Origin: Nageia nagi
Lineage: Eukaryota; Pinophyta
NCBI GenBank assembly: GCA_050084985.1
Contig: JBITNC010000001.1
Location: 70,184,001-70,248,000, forward strand
Direction of reading: 5' to 3'
Length of the DNA: 64,000 nt
In this document: positions 1-12,188 of the stretch, piece after piece
How positions within the stretch are numbered: position 1 is the first letter of the stretch
How the letters are laid out: the number at the start of each line of letters is the position of its first letter
The notes under the pieces: model-generated
The model's database searches: none
What the model saw: only the letters and a program-made list of their open reading frames with translations
What the model was told of the DNA's origin: nothing
Program-made: the position numbers and the translations under genes

Positions 1-749
1 TGGTTCCGACTTTAGTGGTTGGACCCTTCATCATTCAGACAATGCCTCCAAGCATGATCACAGCACTGTCCCTCCTCACAAGTAACAGAAACATCTTTCC
101 ATCATCATGACCTATTTTTATTCTATATAGTTTGTTGAAATAATGCTAAGCTTAAAGTTATAGCCATGTTCTATGCGAATAGGTTAATTTCAATAATGGC
201 TGTATTCATAATGATTGCCCTCTAGTTACACGCATAGTATATTGTTCATTTCAGATCACACTCAATTATCATTCACTATGATACAATTGTGACATTAGAT
301 GTTTTAATTGACAGAGAAAGAATCCCACTACCACATCATAAAGCAGGCTCAACTGGTTCACCTGGACGACCTTTGCATTGCTCACATATTCTTGTATGAG
401 CATCCTCAAGCTAAGGGCAGATATATTTGCTCCTCTGTCAACACTACCATTGTGGAAATTGCAAAGATGTTGGCCTCCAAATATCCCGAGTATAATGTTC
501 CCACAAAGTAGGTTTTCCTTAACATTTTCTCATGTGAATGGAAAGAATCATCTCCTTTTCCTTAACTATAACTTTTCTGATATTTTATTTTTTGTTTTGA
601 TGGTAAGGTTCAATGATGTGGATGAATCATTGAAACCTTTCGTTTATTCCTCCAAGAAATTAACTGATTTGGGCTTTGAATTCAAGTACACCATGGAGGA
701 TATGTTTGATGGTGCTATCAAATCCTGTAAAGAGAAAGGACTTTTGTAG
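1..749 (+). CDS. DFR: dihydroflavonol 4-reductase-like protein, last three exons (5' part outside window)
   Basis: This is the 3' end of a DFR-type NADPH-dependent reductase, the short-chain dehydrogenase/reductase-family enzyme that reduces dihydroflavonols to leucoanthocyanidins in anthocyanin and proanthocyanidin synthesis (cytosolic, ER-associated). Seen: three exons, 3-81 (beginning before the window), 315-507 and 608-749, with GT-AG introns 82-314 and 508-607. The junctions are a split AAG codon at 81/315 and an AA|G codon at 507/608. The pieces read [19 protein letters not shown], then [17 protein letters not shown] and GRYICSS, then [20 protein letters not shown], ending CKEKGLL and TAG at 747-749. 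These are hallmark C-terminal DFR blocks in the right order. The NADP-binding Rossmann motif and the substrate-specificity region lie upstream of the window, so activity cannot be judged. Anthocyanidin reductase and cinnamoyl-CoA reductase are relatives, but the [14 protein letters not shown] block favours DFR. No frame break is seen. Confidence 0.86.
315..507 (+). CDS. DFR: DFR-like penultimate exon
   Basis: Exon bounded by acceptor AG at 313-314 and donor GT at 508-509. It encodes [10 protein letters not shown] through [11 protein letters not shown] and includes the VHLDDLC block that lines the substrate side of DFR enzymes. The donor was chosen because reading on past 508 hits an in-frame TAG at 509-511, while splicing to 608 gives a continuous DFR reading. 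Confidence 0.85.
608..749 (+). CDS. DFR: DFR-like terminal exon
   Basis: Terminal exon after acceptor AG at 606-607. It reads [18 protein letters not shown] through KEKGLL and stops with TAG at 747-749. The upstream in-frame start near 378 is an artefact of reading through the intron. Confidence 0.85.
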
Positions 750-1480
750 ATGAACGCTGCACTCTTCCAAAACATGCAGTTCTTTTCCATCTCTCCATCT
801 ATCATAAGTTCAGCAATATTTGAATCGAAGTTCAGCAATACCTTTCAACAAGCAATAAGTCATAGCTTTCGTGTGTTTCAATCGAAGTTGTGCTTATAGA
901 GATTAAATCTCAAATCTATTCTAAACTTCTCTTGATATTAAAAGAGAAAAAACTAAATACACAAATAATGTCCACTTAACCTTACATAGTAATGAAAAAA
1001 AAATGTCTTCAATAATCTTCATAAGTGGAATGCACATGCAATTATGTTCTAATTCTTAGTATTTTGTAAAATAAATATTATTTTAAAATAGAATATTTTT
1101 CTATATAATTTAAACATAAAAAGTTATGAATTGACGAATACGAAGGTTCAGGTTCAAAATTCTCTATGTTTTTAAAAGTTGAAACATACCTAAAATCTTA
1201 TCTAGTGAATTTTGACGATGTGGATGTTCTGCGGTTCTAAGCTTAAGAGTTCATGATGCCCATATCATGAGACGAAACTTTAACAAAAAAAAACATAAGA
1301 AAATAGATCTCAACATCTTTTATTTATTGAATAAATTTTGCATGTGCACTTTAAGGTTTATATAAGCCATACTAAATAAAGATTGATTCAAATGAATTAT
1401 GTTATTTCCTACTTCAATTAATTTGATGAATTATGCAAGTACTGCTAAATAATTGAACAACATATAGATGAAGCAAAATG
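750..1480. other. DFR 3' flank, no gene seen
   Basis: AT-rich DNA directly downstream of the DFR stop. It presumably holds the 3' UTR and polyadenylation region, but no unambiguous signal stands out. No coding similarity was recognised on either strand. Confidence 0.4.
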
Positions 1481-1786
1481 AAAAAGAAATAAATTGTGAA
1501 GATTAAGATGGGTAGTTAATCCCATATAATCTCAAAAAATATTTTAAAATATTTATTATAAATATTATAAAATCCTTTAAAAAATTATTACATCTCTATT
1601 TATGGATGATTACATCAAAGTTATTTAATCTCCTCCAATAGATGAGAAATATCATTTTAATATCAAACAATAATAGAGTGTTTTATGTATACACAACTAA
1701 TGAGAATAAATAATTCATTCATAGTTTAGATAAATACATATGACCAATAATGGTAAGTCAAACCTATTATTCAACACACCCCCTTA
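1480..1786 (-). repeat. possible copia-type 3' LTR with adjoining polypurine tract, minus strand
   Basis: Read on the minus strand, a purine run (AAGCTTAAGGGGG, about 1774-1786) is followed by TGTGTTGAATAATAGG. This is the arrangement of polypurine tract plus LTR start. A TATA-like CATAAATAGAG lies about 160 bp inside. The 3' boundary near 1480 is a guess, no coding region was recognised on its internal side, and no partner LTR or target duplication was found. Confidence 0.35.
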
Positions 1787-2600
1787 AGCTTTATGAAATA
1801 GTAAGTTACTCATTATGGTTGCATGTTTTCTCTCAACATGTCCATAACTCATATTGATCAACCTAAGGTAATTATTATTTTACACCCTTTGTATAACTAT
1901 ATTACAAGATTTAATATATAAGATAAATTTGACTCTTTATGATAGTCAAGGAAAAGAATAAAAGGTGACAAAGAGAAAAATAATAAGCAATCAAGAATTA
2001 GATACTTGATCAAGGAAATCTATTTCATGGTGGATTCTTATATAACAAAAATCTCAATATACTTATTCAAAAGTAGTTAAAAAATAAGAAGAAAATGATA
2101 ATACAAGTATGGTTGAGCAGTAGTAGAAGCGTGATCAAGCTATAGTAGGAATGCACATGTGCAGTTAAGTTGGAATAAAAGTGTGATAATTATAACTTAA
2201 CCAAAATGAAGTTGAACAATTTTGTTATAATTGAAATAATAATTATTAGGGTTATTTAGAGAATATTCAATTTAACTAATTAACCATGAAATAATAGAAA
2301 ATCGATTACATGAAAGATGATAATGACCTAATTGACCTTGAGCTATCAAATTGGATGACCCATTTTTTCAATTGGATATCACCTTTGATCTCACAATGAC
2401 AACTTTGGATGACCTAGTTTTTCACCTATATTATGCCTCTTCTTTGACTTGGTTACGATATGATCAACCTCTCATCATAGGATGAATCCAAGGTAAAAAA
2501 AAAAGGAACCTGAAAAGAGCTTAAATAATAAATATTTTTGCATAAGATATCTCAATATAGACATTAAACATCATGATATGAAACGTATGTAAGTGATAAG
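1787..2600. other. no gene recognised
   Basis: AT-rich sequence on the internal side of the putative minus-strand LTR. It may be decayed retroelement interior, but no protein motif could be read. Confidence 0.3.
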
Positions 2601-2609
2601 AAATTAAAA

Positions 2610-2965
2610 TTGTCCTTGGTGATCACTTACCCACTAAGAGTTATTAAGATGAATAAGCAATTTAAACTGATCAGCTTTATTTCCCAAGCCACCATGTTAT
2701 CATGGATTTTTTATATGGATGGCCCTTCCTTACGAAGATGTCAAATGATAAGATTTGACCCTTCCTTACAAAGGCATAAAATGATAAGAATGATTAGCTT
2801 GATTTTCCAAGCCACCATGTTTCCATGGATTTGTATGGTAAGAGTGACCCTTCCTTACAAAGGTGTCAAATGATATGAGTGATCAACTTGATTTCTTAAG
2901 CCACAATGTTTCCATGGATTTTCTAGTAAGAGTGCCCCTTCCTTACAAAGAAGGCCAATGATAAG
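2610..2965. repeat. degenerate tandem repeat, about 88-bp unit
   Basis: Blocks containing AAGCCACCATGTT, CCATGGATTT and GACCCTTCCTTACAAAG recur about three times; the AAGCCAC landmark falls near 2685, 2811 and 2899. The last spacing is 88 bp. The first is longer by about 38 bp because the GACCCTTCCTTAC sub-block is itself repeated. The 87-codon open frame across the array is a by-product of the repeats. Confidence 0.7.
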
Positions 2966-4300
2966 AAATGATATGAAAATATATTTGAACTAATCATATT
3001 ATGTTGACAAGCATTATATGATAAGCAATCATACAAATATCTGACTATTTTTTGATAAGCAATTTTACATGGAATTAACTGATAAGGCTTACATTTTATG
3101 AGAAATTTAGGAAAGCTATATTTGAAAAAGTATTATATGAAATACAAATGCTAATTAACAAGAAATAACATATGAAAGTGTAATATTGTTGATATTCATG
3201 AAATGAACATTTATCCATGACTTGTAATTTTAAAAGAGCATTATGAATACATATTTGAAACATGATAAGCAATTAAAATGAATATAATTTGATCAATCAT
3301 ATGACATATAAAGATAATATATACATTTTTCCCATTTAACTATAAATTTGAAATAAGAAAGTGAAAAGTGATGCAAGTTAACCATTTTAACCCAATGGTA
3401 GTGCTAGGAGCATAGTAGTGATGCTAGAAAAGGGAAAGAAATTACTGAAAGTAACAATTTTGTTAGTTCATTTTTGTACTTATGAAGTAAAAAAGATAAG
3501 CAATTTAAGGAATTTGATTAGGTAATGCAAAATTTGACAATCATTTCCATTTTAAATTTTACCAATTTACCCCAAGTGGAATTTTTAATAATTTAGACTT
3601 TATTGTTGATATTGATTTACCCTTTTATTCCATGTAGGCTTTTAACAAATTTAGGGTTTGAAATTTTATATAAATTAAAGAATTTAACCCAACAATGGCA
3701 ATGGAATTAGAGCAAAGATGCATCGTTAAGTAAGGTTGAAGTGATGAAAAATAGTTTACAGATAAACATGCAAGTATTTGATGATAAAAAGAGGTTTACT
3801 TTTGGTTCATTAATGAGGATAAGTAACCAATTTAGAAAATAGGATTCCAGATAGTTTATAAATAGGTAGAATTGGATTTCATTTGCACATTCTCATTTGG
3901 TCAGCTTGAGCTCTAGTCCTCAACATTCTAAGTGTCTTATTTGGGTTGTTGAGGGATTACGAGGTTATTACTAGCTAGTTGGATGTGATTATTGCAAATA
4001 TGGCTCATCAGATTACTTCACAACAACATCATCGAGCTCTTGTTGTTCATTCTTCACCCAAGGGATACTAAGTATTGAAAAAAAATATATTCTTGGTTTA
4101 TGCATAAATTAGGATATTTTTGACACATTAGTTTTTCAAATTGGTTAAATTTTGATTAATTTTGAGAATTTTTTGAAACATATAGGATAAAAACATAGGG
4201 GTCACTTTTGACATGCATGGAAAGAAACAAGAGTCATTTTTATAGTAGAATTTAGGATAATTTTGGTGGGTTTTAAAAAATTTAGAAATCAAGGGTTTTT
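2966..4300. other. AT-rich, no gene recognised
   Basis: No motif, splice-consistent exon or clear repeat was recognised on either strand. Scattered ATGATAAGCAATTT-like words resemble the preceding tandem array and may be diverged copies. Confidence 0.3.
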
Positions 4301-4314
4301 ACAGGATGACATCA

Positions 4315-4700
4315 TTAGACTCTTAGCATCTCCACTAGAATGAAAAAAGTTTGAAAATGTATTAAATACCTTTTGTATGGATTTTGAAATACTATTACAC
4401 TTAAAATTTTGAAAAATTTAATGTTACTCATATCAATTTTAACCATCCAAGATTCAAGGATTGATGGCCTTTGAGGTTCTTCATCTTTTGAGATATCAAC
4501 CAACTCATCTTCATCAATGTTTTCCTCCAATGCTTCATTGCATGTAGGAAATACTTGTTGAATGATAGAAACCTTAGGATCCAAAAAATATTAATCAAGA
4601 TTTTGATCAGGTAACGAAGCAATGAGACCATTTCTAACATCATTAGGGTTTTATGGGTTACCAAGTGTATAATTTGGAATTTGAAGTTCAAGAGCAACAT
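4315..4700 (-). pseudogene. unknown coding relic, acidic segment
   Basis: Two overlapping minus-strand frames share this stretch. The more protein-like one contains VSIIQQVFPTCNEALEENID, then DEDELVDISKDEEPQRPS, then LESWMVKIDMSN. The acid-rich composition and loss of frame upstream suggest a decayed transposon-type ORF. No family was recognised, and it could be fortuitous. Confidence 0.25.
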
Positions 4701-6100
4701 TAGGGATGAAAAAATTATGAGGAAGAAACTTACAAAGGTTTCAAATATTTATATGCTTTTCGAAAAGGATTTAAGGTCATGTATTGCTAAGTTTTTTGGA
4801 TCATTTTCTTTGTTTGGTATATTTAAGATTGGTATCTACGGTATATCCTAGGAGGTGTTAAACTTTTGTATCAACATCTTTCAAAGTTTGAACAAGGAAA
4901 GGATGACATTCTTTTATAGATAACAATTTTCTACCTTATGGAATATACAAGATTTTGATGAGTGCCTCCAATGCATTGGATGTAAGTTCATCACATTCTT
5001 CTTATTATTTCCTACCTCTTTTTTAGTTGAGTGACTACAATCTTTCAAAGCATTATTATATTCATCATTTAGGTGTATTCTTTGTACTCTTTCACTTTAT
5101 ATTCTTAATGCATTGGTATAATTCTTTCATGCCTTAATCTTTTTAGGTTGTATGGCAGGGCACTTAGGGTTTTCTTGATCTAAAGCTATAGGTGTATCAT
5201 TTCTAAAATACTTGGAATGAAATATTCATCTATTTAAAAGGATAATATATGATGCAATTATTTTACTTACATTTTTATTAGTAGCATTTTATTAATGCTC
5301 TAATTATTTTTAGGAATTTTTTTTCTTCCAAAAAAAAAGAGCGAAGACCATTTTTTAAAATGATTTTTTTAAAATCTAATATTTTTTAATAGATCAGATT
5401 TTTTAATCAAAAGGAGTGGGAATAACATGTTAGCAATCAGATTTTAAATATAAAAAAATAAAATAAACTTTCTTAAGTTTGACCAACACCTCCTCCCCTA
5501 TTCTCCTCTAGCAAGCGAATTCCAAATGGTTTGGAGCTAAGGAGATTATGCTATGCATTTTTTTTACTCAAGGGCTAACCATGAGCTATTTCCATCTCTC
5601 CTCACACCTATAATCCCACCTAGCTAGCTCACATTGTGGCTTCTCTGTTAGGTACGAGCCTCTCTAGTTGGTTGTGCCTATTTTTTACTTTGTATGGTCT
5701 TTATAGCCTATGAACTACCTCCTCACATGGTCTACCTCCTGTAGCGCTATCATATCCTTATTTTTAAACCTCCCTTGCACCCTTATTTCCTTGCACACCC
5801 TTGCATGTAAAGGGAGGGGTGGTCTAATGACCCTCTCAACATAAGCTTTTCCCCTTATTCTCCCTTGGATGTGATCAACCAAAGCACGTGGTGAACCTAT
5901 ACTCCTCTCCTCTAGAGCCTTGCCCACTCATGGTAACCTGTACTCCTCTCCTATGTTGTGCATTATTTAAATTTCAAGTTATAGGAATGATGTATGGAAT
6001 ATTTTATGCCTTTATAATTTTTTATTTTTTACTCAAAAATATTAGAATTTTTTTAATGAATGGATGCATACCTAGATTTTTTACCTCTCTAAGCATTCAT
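4701..6100. other. no gene recognised
   Basis: AT-rich sequence with a short C-rich patch at about 5480-5960, in which a CTCCTCTCC-containing segment is repeated near 5900 and 5940. The small ORFs here have no recognisable protein character. Confidence 0.3.
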
Positions 6101-6107
6101 TCTTTAT

Positions 6108-6266
6108 TCCTTATGCAAAGTATGGAATGAACTTATGCAAATTAGGGAATGATGCATGCTTATTACTTAAGTTTTTTAAGGGAATGATGCATTAGATGAA
6201 TCCCCAATTCTTTTACTTATGCAAAGTATGGAATGGACTTGTGTAAAATAAGGAATGATGTAAAGA
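6108..6266. repeat. diverged direct duplication, about 110 bp
   Basis: The word CTTATGCAAAGTATGGAATG occurs at about 6110 (first base differs) and again near 6220. Each copy is followed by an A-rich run and GGAATGATG. Two imperfect copies, no coding content. Confidence 0.55.
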
Positions 6267-7071
6267 TATCCTTTAGGGGTTGGTAAACAAAACCCATTGG
6301 ACTTTGAGGTCTAAAATTGCAAATGGATGATGTTTTATTTATGCATTTTACTTTATGTTTCATACTTTGATTTATTTACTTATGCAAATAAAAATACAAA
6401 CATTGATATGAGCAACCCCCTAAAATGAATACATCTACTCGTAAATTTTGCAACATGACTTGTTTAGGGAGCTATAAGGTGAGGATAGGTGGACTAGAGC
6501 CTTTAAGTCTAACAATTCAAATGGTAAAAAGTTTATACTTATTAATTACCCCTAAGTCCTTTATTGTTCTAGACATAACTTCAATAGGTGGACAAGCATA
6601 TGTGTAGTGATACCAGATGTCCACATGTCCATTTAAAAATTATCCTAATAACTTAGGAGGATAACTTGAAACCTAATAAAGAATTATAATTTGGTTGATC
6701 CAATAAACATCATAACCTTGAAAAATAGTAGGTACTTATCCTCATGAGAAAGTATAATATTGATCAAGGTAAACTGGTTGAGGATTGGTAGTACTTGGGC
6801 TCCTCTTATGCAAGCATCAAGGTGAAAGCTTAATTTTAGATAAGAAAATAAGTCTCAACAATATCATTCTACATCTACAATTCTTGAGATGAGAAATGTA
6901 TTTGGGTATATGGATTATTATTTGAGTTGTAAAATATTTGCACTAGTGAATCAAATCAAGCATGTCATAGTTAATTAAATGTAACATGTATTACTTACTT
7001 GCTTAAAACTTAACATATAATATTATTTATTGAACCACATGCTTATTATTTTTCACATAATTATGTAGCAT
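6267..7071. other. region where the copia 5' LTR would be expected; none recognised
   Basis: A full copia element would have a 5' LTR resembling 11665-12188, followed by a tRNA-Met primer-binding site. I could not find the matching LTR start, its TATAAATAGAAGG promoter word or a TGGTATCAGAGC-like site here. The element therefore appears 5'-truncated or its left LTR has been lost. Confidence 0.4.
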
Positions 7072-10000
7072 ATGGGAGACTCCTTTTTACCCAAACACAT
7101 TCTTGATGGTTCTAAATTTAAGATTTGGGAACCTTGGAGGAGAGCTAAGTTGCAAGTAAGAAAGCTTTGGTAAATAGTGGATGAGAACCTTGTACCTCCT
7201 AAAGATGAGAAGGCACTAGAGGCTTACAATATAAAAAATGAATTTAAAACCTCCATGATATTTTATGTAGTTTCAAATGATGTGCTCTTGATGATTTCCT
7301 CTTCAACCTTGGCAAAGGAATCTTGGGATACGATTAAGCAAATTTACCTTGGTTTAAAGTTTTCAAGAAGGTTTATAATTCTCCAAAAATTACTTCAATC
7401 TTATCAAGGGAAAGATGAAAATATGGCTATCAACTTGAACAAAATCATTAACCTTATGACCTAACTTGTTGCTTATGGGTGCAACTAGATCAATGATAAG
7501 TTCATGGTCTTTATAATTCTTCAAAGTTTGGTAACTTTGTGTTGATTATGGAAATAAGGCTTATTGATGAAGAAAAATTCTTCTCTCTTGAGAACCTTTC
7601 TAGGATCCTTTTGAAGCATGAGAAAACCCTTAATAAAAAGATGTTGATTTCTTCTCCTAAAGACAATAATGTTGCTTTTGGAACAACCAAATCTCCTTTC
7701 AAGAAGAAGTTCAACCATCAAAAAAAATCTTATCCTTCTTTCTCCAAAATATTTGAGAAAAGGGGAAATGGTAACAACAATAATAATAACAAAAATAATA
7801 ATAATAGTAGTAGACATAATGGCAACAACAACCACTAGCAAAGTTTGATGGTAATTGTAACTATTATGGCATCCAAGGTCATAAAGAAGTTGATTTCTAC
7901 AAATAGAAAAGAGAGGAAAAGAACAAAGGCAATGTAAATGTAAAGAATTTCAAAGAAAAGGAGAATATTCAAGCTATTTTTGCTACAATGCTCTACTCCA
8001 TATCTTACATTTTTTCACTGATTAGATTGTTGACTTTGGTTGCACTAATCACCTATTTTTTAAAGGGAAAAGTTTGAGAACTTTCACAAGGAAAGAAAAG
8101 ATGTGGTTATGCTAGGTGATAACTCTATCCTTGAAGTTCAAGGAATTGGGATGTGTTGATTCATGAAAAGGTTCTTGATAATGTGCTCTATTTTTCTAAG
8201 CTTAGGATGAACCTTCTCTTTGTGATCTAAGTTACAAGAAAAGGGTACTCTTTTGAGTTTGACTTTCAATCTTGGTATATTAAAAAAGGACTTTCCATGT
8301 TGGTTAAAAGGTCAGTGAAAAATGATCTCTACATTGTGGATCAAGTCATATCAAAGATGTGTCTTGTTATAAGTATGTGTTCTAGAGGCAATCTTTGGTA
8401 CCAACATTTAGGGCACCTTAACTATAAGAGTATTCAAGTCATGAAAGACCAAGATCTTATGGAAGGTTTACCTTTTATTTCATCTTCAATTGGTCTATGT
8501 GAGAAGTGCATCCTCGATAAGATGCATAGGAAAAAGTTTGAAAAATATAAGGCACCAAGAGTATCTCAACCTATTCAACATGTATATTTAGATTTTATGG
8601 GTCTATTTCAGACTAAGTCACTTGGAAGAGCATCTTACAACTTAACCTTCATTGATGAATTTAGTAGGATGACCTTTTGGTATCTACTTGAGCACAAAGT
8701 TCAAAACTTTGAGAGTTTTAAAGTTATTAAGGCCTTTGTTGAGAATCAAAATAACCTTAAAATAAAGATGTTAAGATCAGATAATGGATTAAAATATAAT
8801 AATAATGAGTTCAATGACTATTGTGCTAAGTATAGAATCAAAAGGTAGTTTATGATTCCTTACACTCCTCAATAGAATGATGTTGCTAAAAGGAAAAATA
8901 GGATAATTATGGAAATGGCTAGATGCATGTTGGGTAATCTTCCTAGTTTCTTATGAGGTGAAGCTATGAGCACTACTATTTACACCTTGAATAGGTGTCC
9001 CACAAAATTCATTCAGGAAAAAACTCCTTTTAAGGCATGGTTAGGAAGAAAACCTAACATTTCTCACCTTAGGGTGTCTGGTTGTGAAACATTCTCCTAC
9101 ATTGTTACTAAGAAAAGGAAAAAGTTGGAAAAAAAGTTAAAAAATGCATTTTTATGAGTTATGATAGTCAACATAGAGGTTATAGGCTATGCTTTCCATC
9201 CTACAAAGGAGTATTTATTTTTAGGGATGTTAAGTTCAATGAACTTTCTAAAGAATCTACTTCTAATGAGGATGTTGATGATAGAGATGACTCAATAGTT
9301 GCACCTATTGGTTGGATATTGATGCAAACAAATCTTCTTAAGAACAAAATTCTCCAACACAAAGGGTAATAAGAAGCATGACCTTGAACAAATCCTTTTT
9401 TTCCAAGATTGACAATAAGCATGAGCCCTCATCTTTCAAAGATGCTTTTAAGCATAAGTGTTGGGTGGAAGCCATGAAAGTTGAGTATGAAATGCTTATA
9501 AAGAATGAAACATGGGATTTAATTCTTATCTCAATGAGAATAATTTGATTGGAAATAAGTGGATCTACAAGGTCAAGTACAATTCAATTGAAGATATTAC
9601 GAAATTCAAGGCAAGGTTAGTAGCCAAAGGTTTTCCTCAGAAATAAAATATAGATTATGAGAAAACCTTTACTCCCATGGTAAAAATGCCTACTGTCAAG
9701 ATTATCCTTGCTCTTTTTAAAGCTCAAGAATGGAAATTTTTTCAAATTAACGTTAAAAGTACATTTTCCAATGGTGAATTAGATGTGAAAATCTTCACGA
9801 ATCAACCAAAAGGGTTTATTGTGAAAGTTAAAGAATCTTTTGTGTGCAAGCTAAAGAAGTCATTGTATGGACTTAAACAAGCACCTAGAGCTTGGTACAA
9901 GAAGATTTTAAGATACTTTATAGACATTGAATTCTTTAAGTGCTTTTTTAACTTTGATCTATATGTGCTCAACTAAGGAAAAGATGTGGTATTGATTCTC

Positions 10001-10940
10001 CTTTATGTGGATGATCTTTTGATTGCTAGGAACAATGATGAAATCATTCAAGAGTGCATATCTAAACTCAAGGCAATATTTGAAATGATTGATCTTGGTC
10101 TTTTGCACTACTACCTTGGAATGCAAGTGTATCAATATAAGGATTGTACTTATATTAGTCAATCTAATTATATATCGTACATCTTGTAGAATTTTAGAAT
10201 GGATTGTAGATATGTTGTTATCCTAGTCTCTCCTAGAATCACTATTTCTCTTAGCTCCAACTCTCAGTTGGCTGATGCTATAGCTTATAGCCAATTAATA
10301 AGTAGTCTTCTATATTTAACTATTTCCAAGCCAGATATTACCTTTGTAGTGAATTTTATGGCTTGATTCATGCAAAAAACCATTTGTTGAGCACCTCAAT
10401 GCTATTAAGCAAATCTTAAGGTATGTTATGAGGAGTAAGTCACCCTCATTTATTCTCTCTAGATTCTTTAATTCTAACTATGGGGGAGATAGAGATGATA
10501 GGAATCAACATCTACGTATGTGTGTAGCATTGGTTCAAGTGCTATCTTTTGGGATTCCAAGAAGTAGCTTACTATTTCTTTTTCTACCATAGAAGTTGAA
10601 TACCGTGCCATGTTTGTTGCAACCCAAGAAGCCATTTGGCTAAGGCATATTTTGAAAGAAATTAGGTATGAGCAAGGTGGCTCATCTTTGATTTCTTCAT
10701 ACAATCAATTGATGATCTCTTTGGTTTAAGAATCTTGTGTTCCATCATAGAATAAAACATGTGGAAATCTAGGCACATTTTATTAAGGATAAGGTTATTG
10801 ATGGCATCATACATCTAGAGTATTGTACATCCACCTTAAAATTTGCTGATTTGATCACCAAGCCCCTTTGAAAAGCTCAATTATGTAAGCTTAGGAATGC
10901 TATTAGGTTAGTGAAGTTGCCCTCAAGGAGGAGTGAAGTT
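7072..10940 (+). pseudogene. Ty1/copia gag-pol polyprotein, inactivated
   Basis: ATG at 7072 starts a copia Gag that has an in-frame TAA at about 7168 and then runs to 7464, with KESWDTIKQIYLG. An Asn-rich stretch (about 7770-7838) precedes a zinc-knuckle remnant, CNYYGIQGHKEVDFY, where two of three cysteines are lost. The protease remnant near 8025 reads IVDFGCTNHL, with D-F-G in place of D-S-G. Integrase (8297-8848) has the GAG-pre-integrase HHCC block (LWYQHLGHL, CEKC) and catalytic Asp in LDFMG and RSDNG. The third catalytic residue, near 8888, is Lys instead of Glu. RT (9600-10189) shows KSLYGLKQAPRAWYKK and YVDD at about 10002. RNase H remnants (10330-10720) include WDSKK and EVEYRAM in shifting frames. 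Intact copia polyproteins are about 1,300-1,500 residues in one frame; this one is broken into many. Confidence 0.92.
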
Positions 10941-11664
10941 TGAATTCTTATGTTGAATTCATGTTTGTGATGACAACTTCACCCCTAGGAGGATTTTGTG
11001 TTGTATAGTGTTGTTTTTTATTGTACACCTTCATGGTAAGTTTTTTCTACATGAGGAACATGCTTTACAAATTTTTAGAGCAAAAGATTAGCCAATCTAG
11101 CACTATTCAGTTATCCATGTGTGAGGAACTCTTATGTGTCTTTTGGCACTGTTCAGTTATCCATATGTGAGAGACTCATCTGTGCATTTTGTTATAGTAT
11201 ATTTTGTAATCAACACATATTTTGTATACAATAGTTGACTATGAGTTTTGGCTTGGCATCTTCATGATGACTTATAGTGCACCATTGATCAGTTTATGAT
11301 GGCATTTATCCTTGTTGATATGATCATGTTGCATATAACTAATCTTGTTGTCTGAGCTATTTTTTAACTTGCAAGTTCTCTTAAATTGCAAGTTACTTAC
11401 TTCAAGTATGCAGTCTCATGGAGACTCTTCATGAATTCTATTTGGATGACTACTTCATGTACATTAAAACTAATTTTGGTTAATGATTGTATTGTAAATC
11501 ATTTGTTAAAATGGTAAAGTAGTGAGTCTTAAATTAGATATTTCTTACTTCATAAATATGTAAAATGTTTTCATCTTTGATTGTATCTATTTGGATGAGA
11601 ACTCTCATACTCTCTCCCTCCTTCTCTCTTATTCACTTTATCCCAATATTGCATTAAGGGGGAG
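10941..11664 (+). other. copia 3' untranslated spacer and polypurine tract
   Basis: About 720 bp separate the end of the RNase H remnant from the 3' LTR, longer than usual for copia. The spacer holds a direct repeat (CACTATTCAGTTATCCATGT near 11101 and CACTGTTCAGTTATCCATAT near 11146) and ends in the polypurine tract AAGGGGGAG (11656-11664), which primes plus-strand synthesis next to the LTR. Confidence 0.7.
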
Positions 11665-12188
11665 TGTTGGATTGTATAATGCATTATTGTAAAAGTTTGT
11701 ATTAATCCTCTTTGTAAATTCACTAATACTTAAGGGTATCATTAGATACCTTAAGTATTTAAGTGAATATGATAATGTAACTTATCCTACACTCCATGTC
11801 ATGAGCATGCCCCTTGGGTAAAAGGGATTTGCATGTCATGTCTTTGTACATTAGATAAAAGGGTGATCCAAAGAGGGATTTTGGCCTATAAATAGAAGGC
11901 TCCCTCTTTGTGATAAAACATCAATTTGTAGAGTAACATTATGCTAGAGGATAGTGTTTAGGAGATGAGTGTAGAAAGATTGTAAGAGTTCATATTGTAA
12001 ATGAAGTGAGATCTAGTTAGTAGATGTACTCCTAGTTGGAGGAACCACTTATATCTTGAGTTATCTTTGTGAGATTACTTTGTGATTTTGTTAGATGTGA
12101 ATTATGAGCTTTCATGTGATCTTGGGAATATAGAGTTGTTTATGTTATAGTTCAATCTCTCATTTATCTTATGCATGCATCTCAAACA
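11665..12188 (+). repeat. copia 3' LTR
   Basis: The LTR starts TGTTGGATTG immediately after the polypurine tract and is taken to end at CTCAAACA (12188), giving TG...CA termini and 524 bp. It contains a strong TATA box (11887) and pyrimidine-rich U5-like sequence. The following five bases are ATATT, but the target duplication cannot be tested because the other end of the element is missing. The right boundary is less certain than the left. Confidence 0.75.
11887..11894 (+). promoter_or_regulatory. TATA box of the copia LTR
   Basis: TATAAATA followed by GAAGGCTCCCTC fits a plant RNA polymerase II TATA element with a pyrimidine-rich initiation region downstream. It sits about 220 bp into the LTR, where the U3/R junction is expected, so the LTR could still act as a promoter. 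Confidence 0.65.

Larger units (their letters stand above)
7072..12188 (+). mobile_element. degenerate Ty1/copia LTR retrotransposon, 5' LTR missing
   Basis: Gag, protease, integrase, RT and RNase H are in copia order (integrase before RT), followed by a long spacer, a polypurine tract at 11656-11664 and a 524-bp 3' LTR. The coding region has many frameshifts and stops, so the copy is dead. Several stops look like C-to-T or G-to-A changes of conserved Q, R or W codons, as expected from decay of methylated cytosines. It lies in the gap between the DFR gene and the S1-domain gene. Confidence 0.9.

Noticed and set aside
378-607. Plus-strand ORF 378-749 as a single 123-codon gene
   Set aside because: Its first two thirds are out of frame with the DFR exon and read through the intron; only 608-749 is coding.
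5715-5927. 70-codon minus-strand ORF rich in Arg and Glu
   Set aside because: Repeat-like C-rich region, no domain, no conserved start context.
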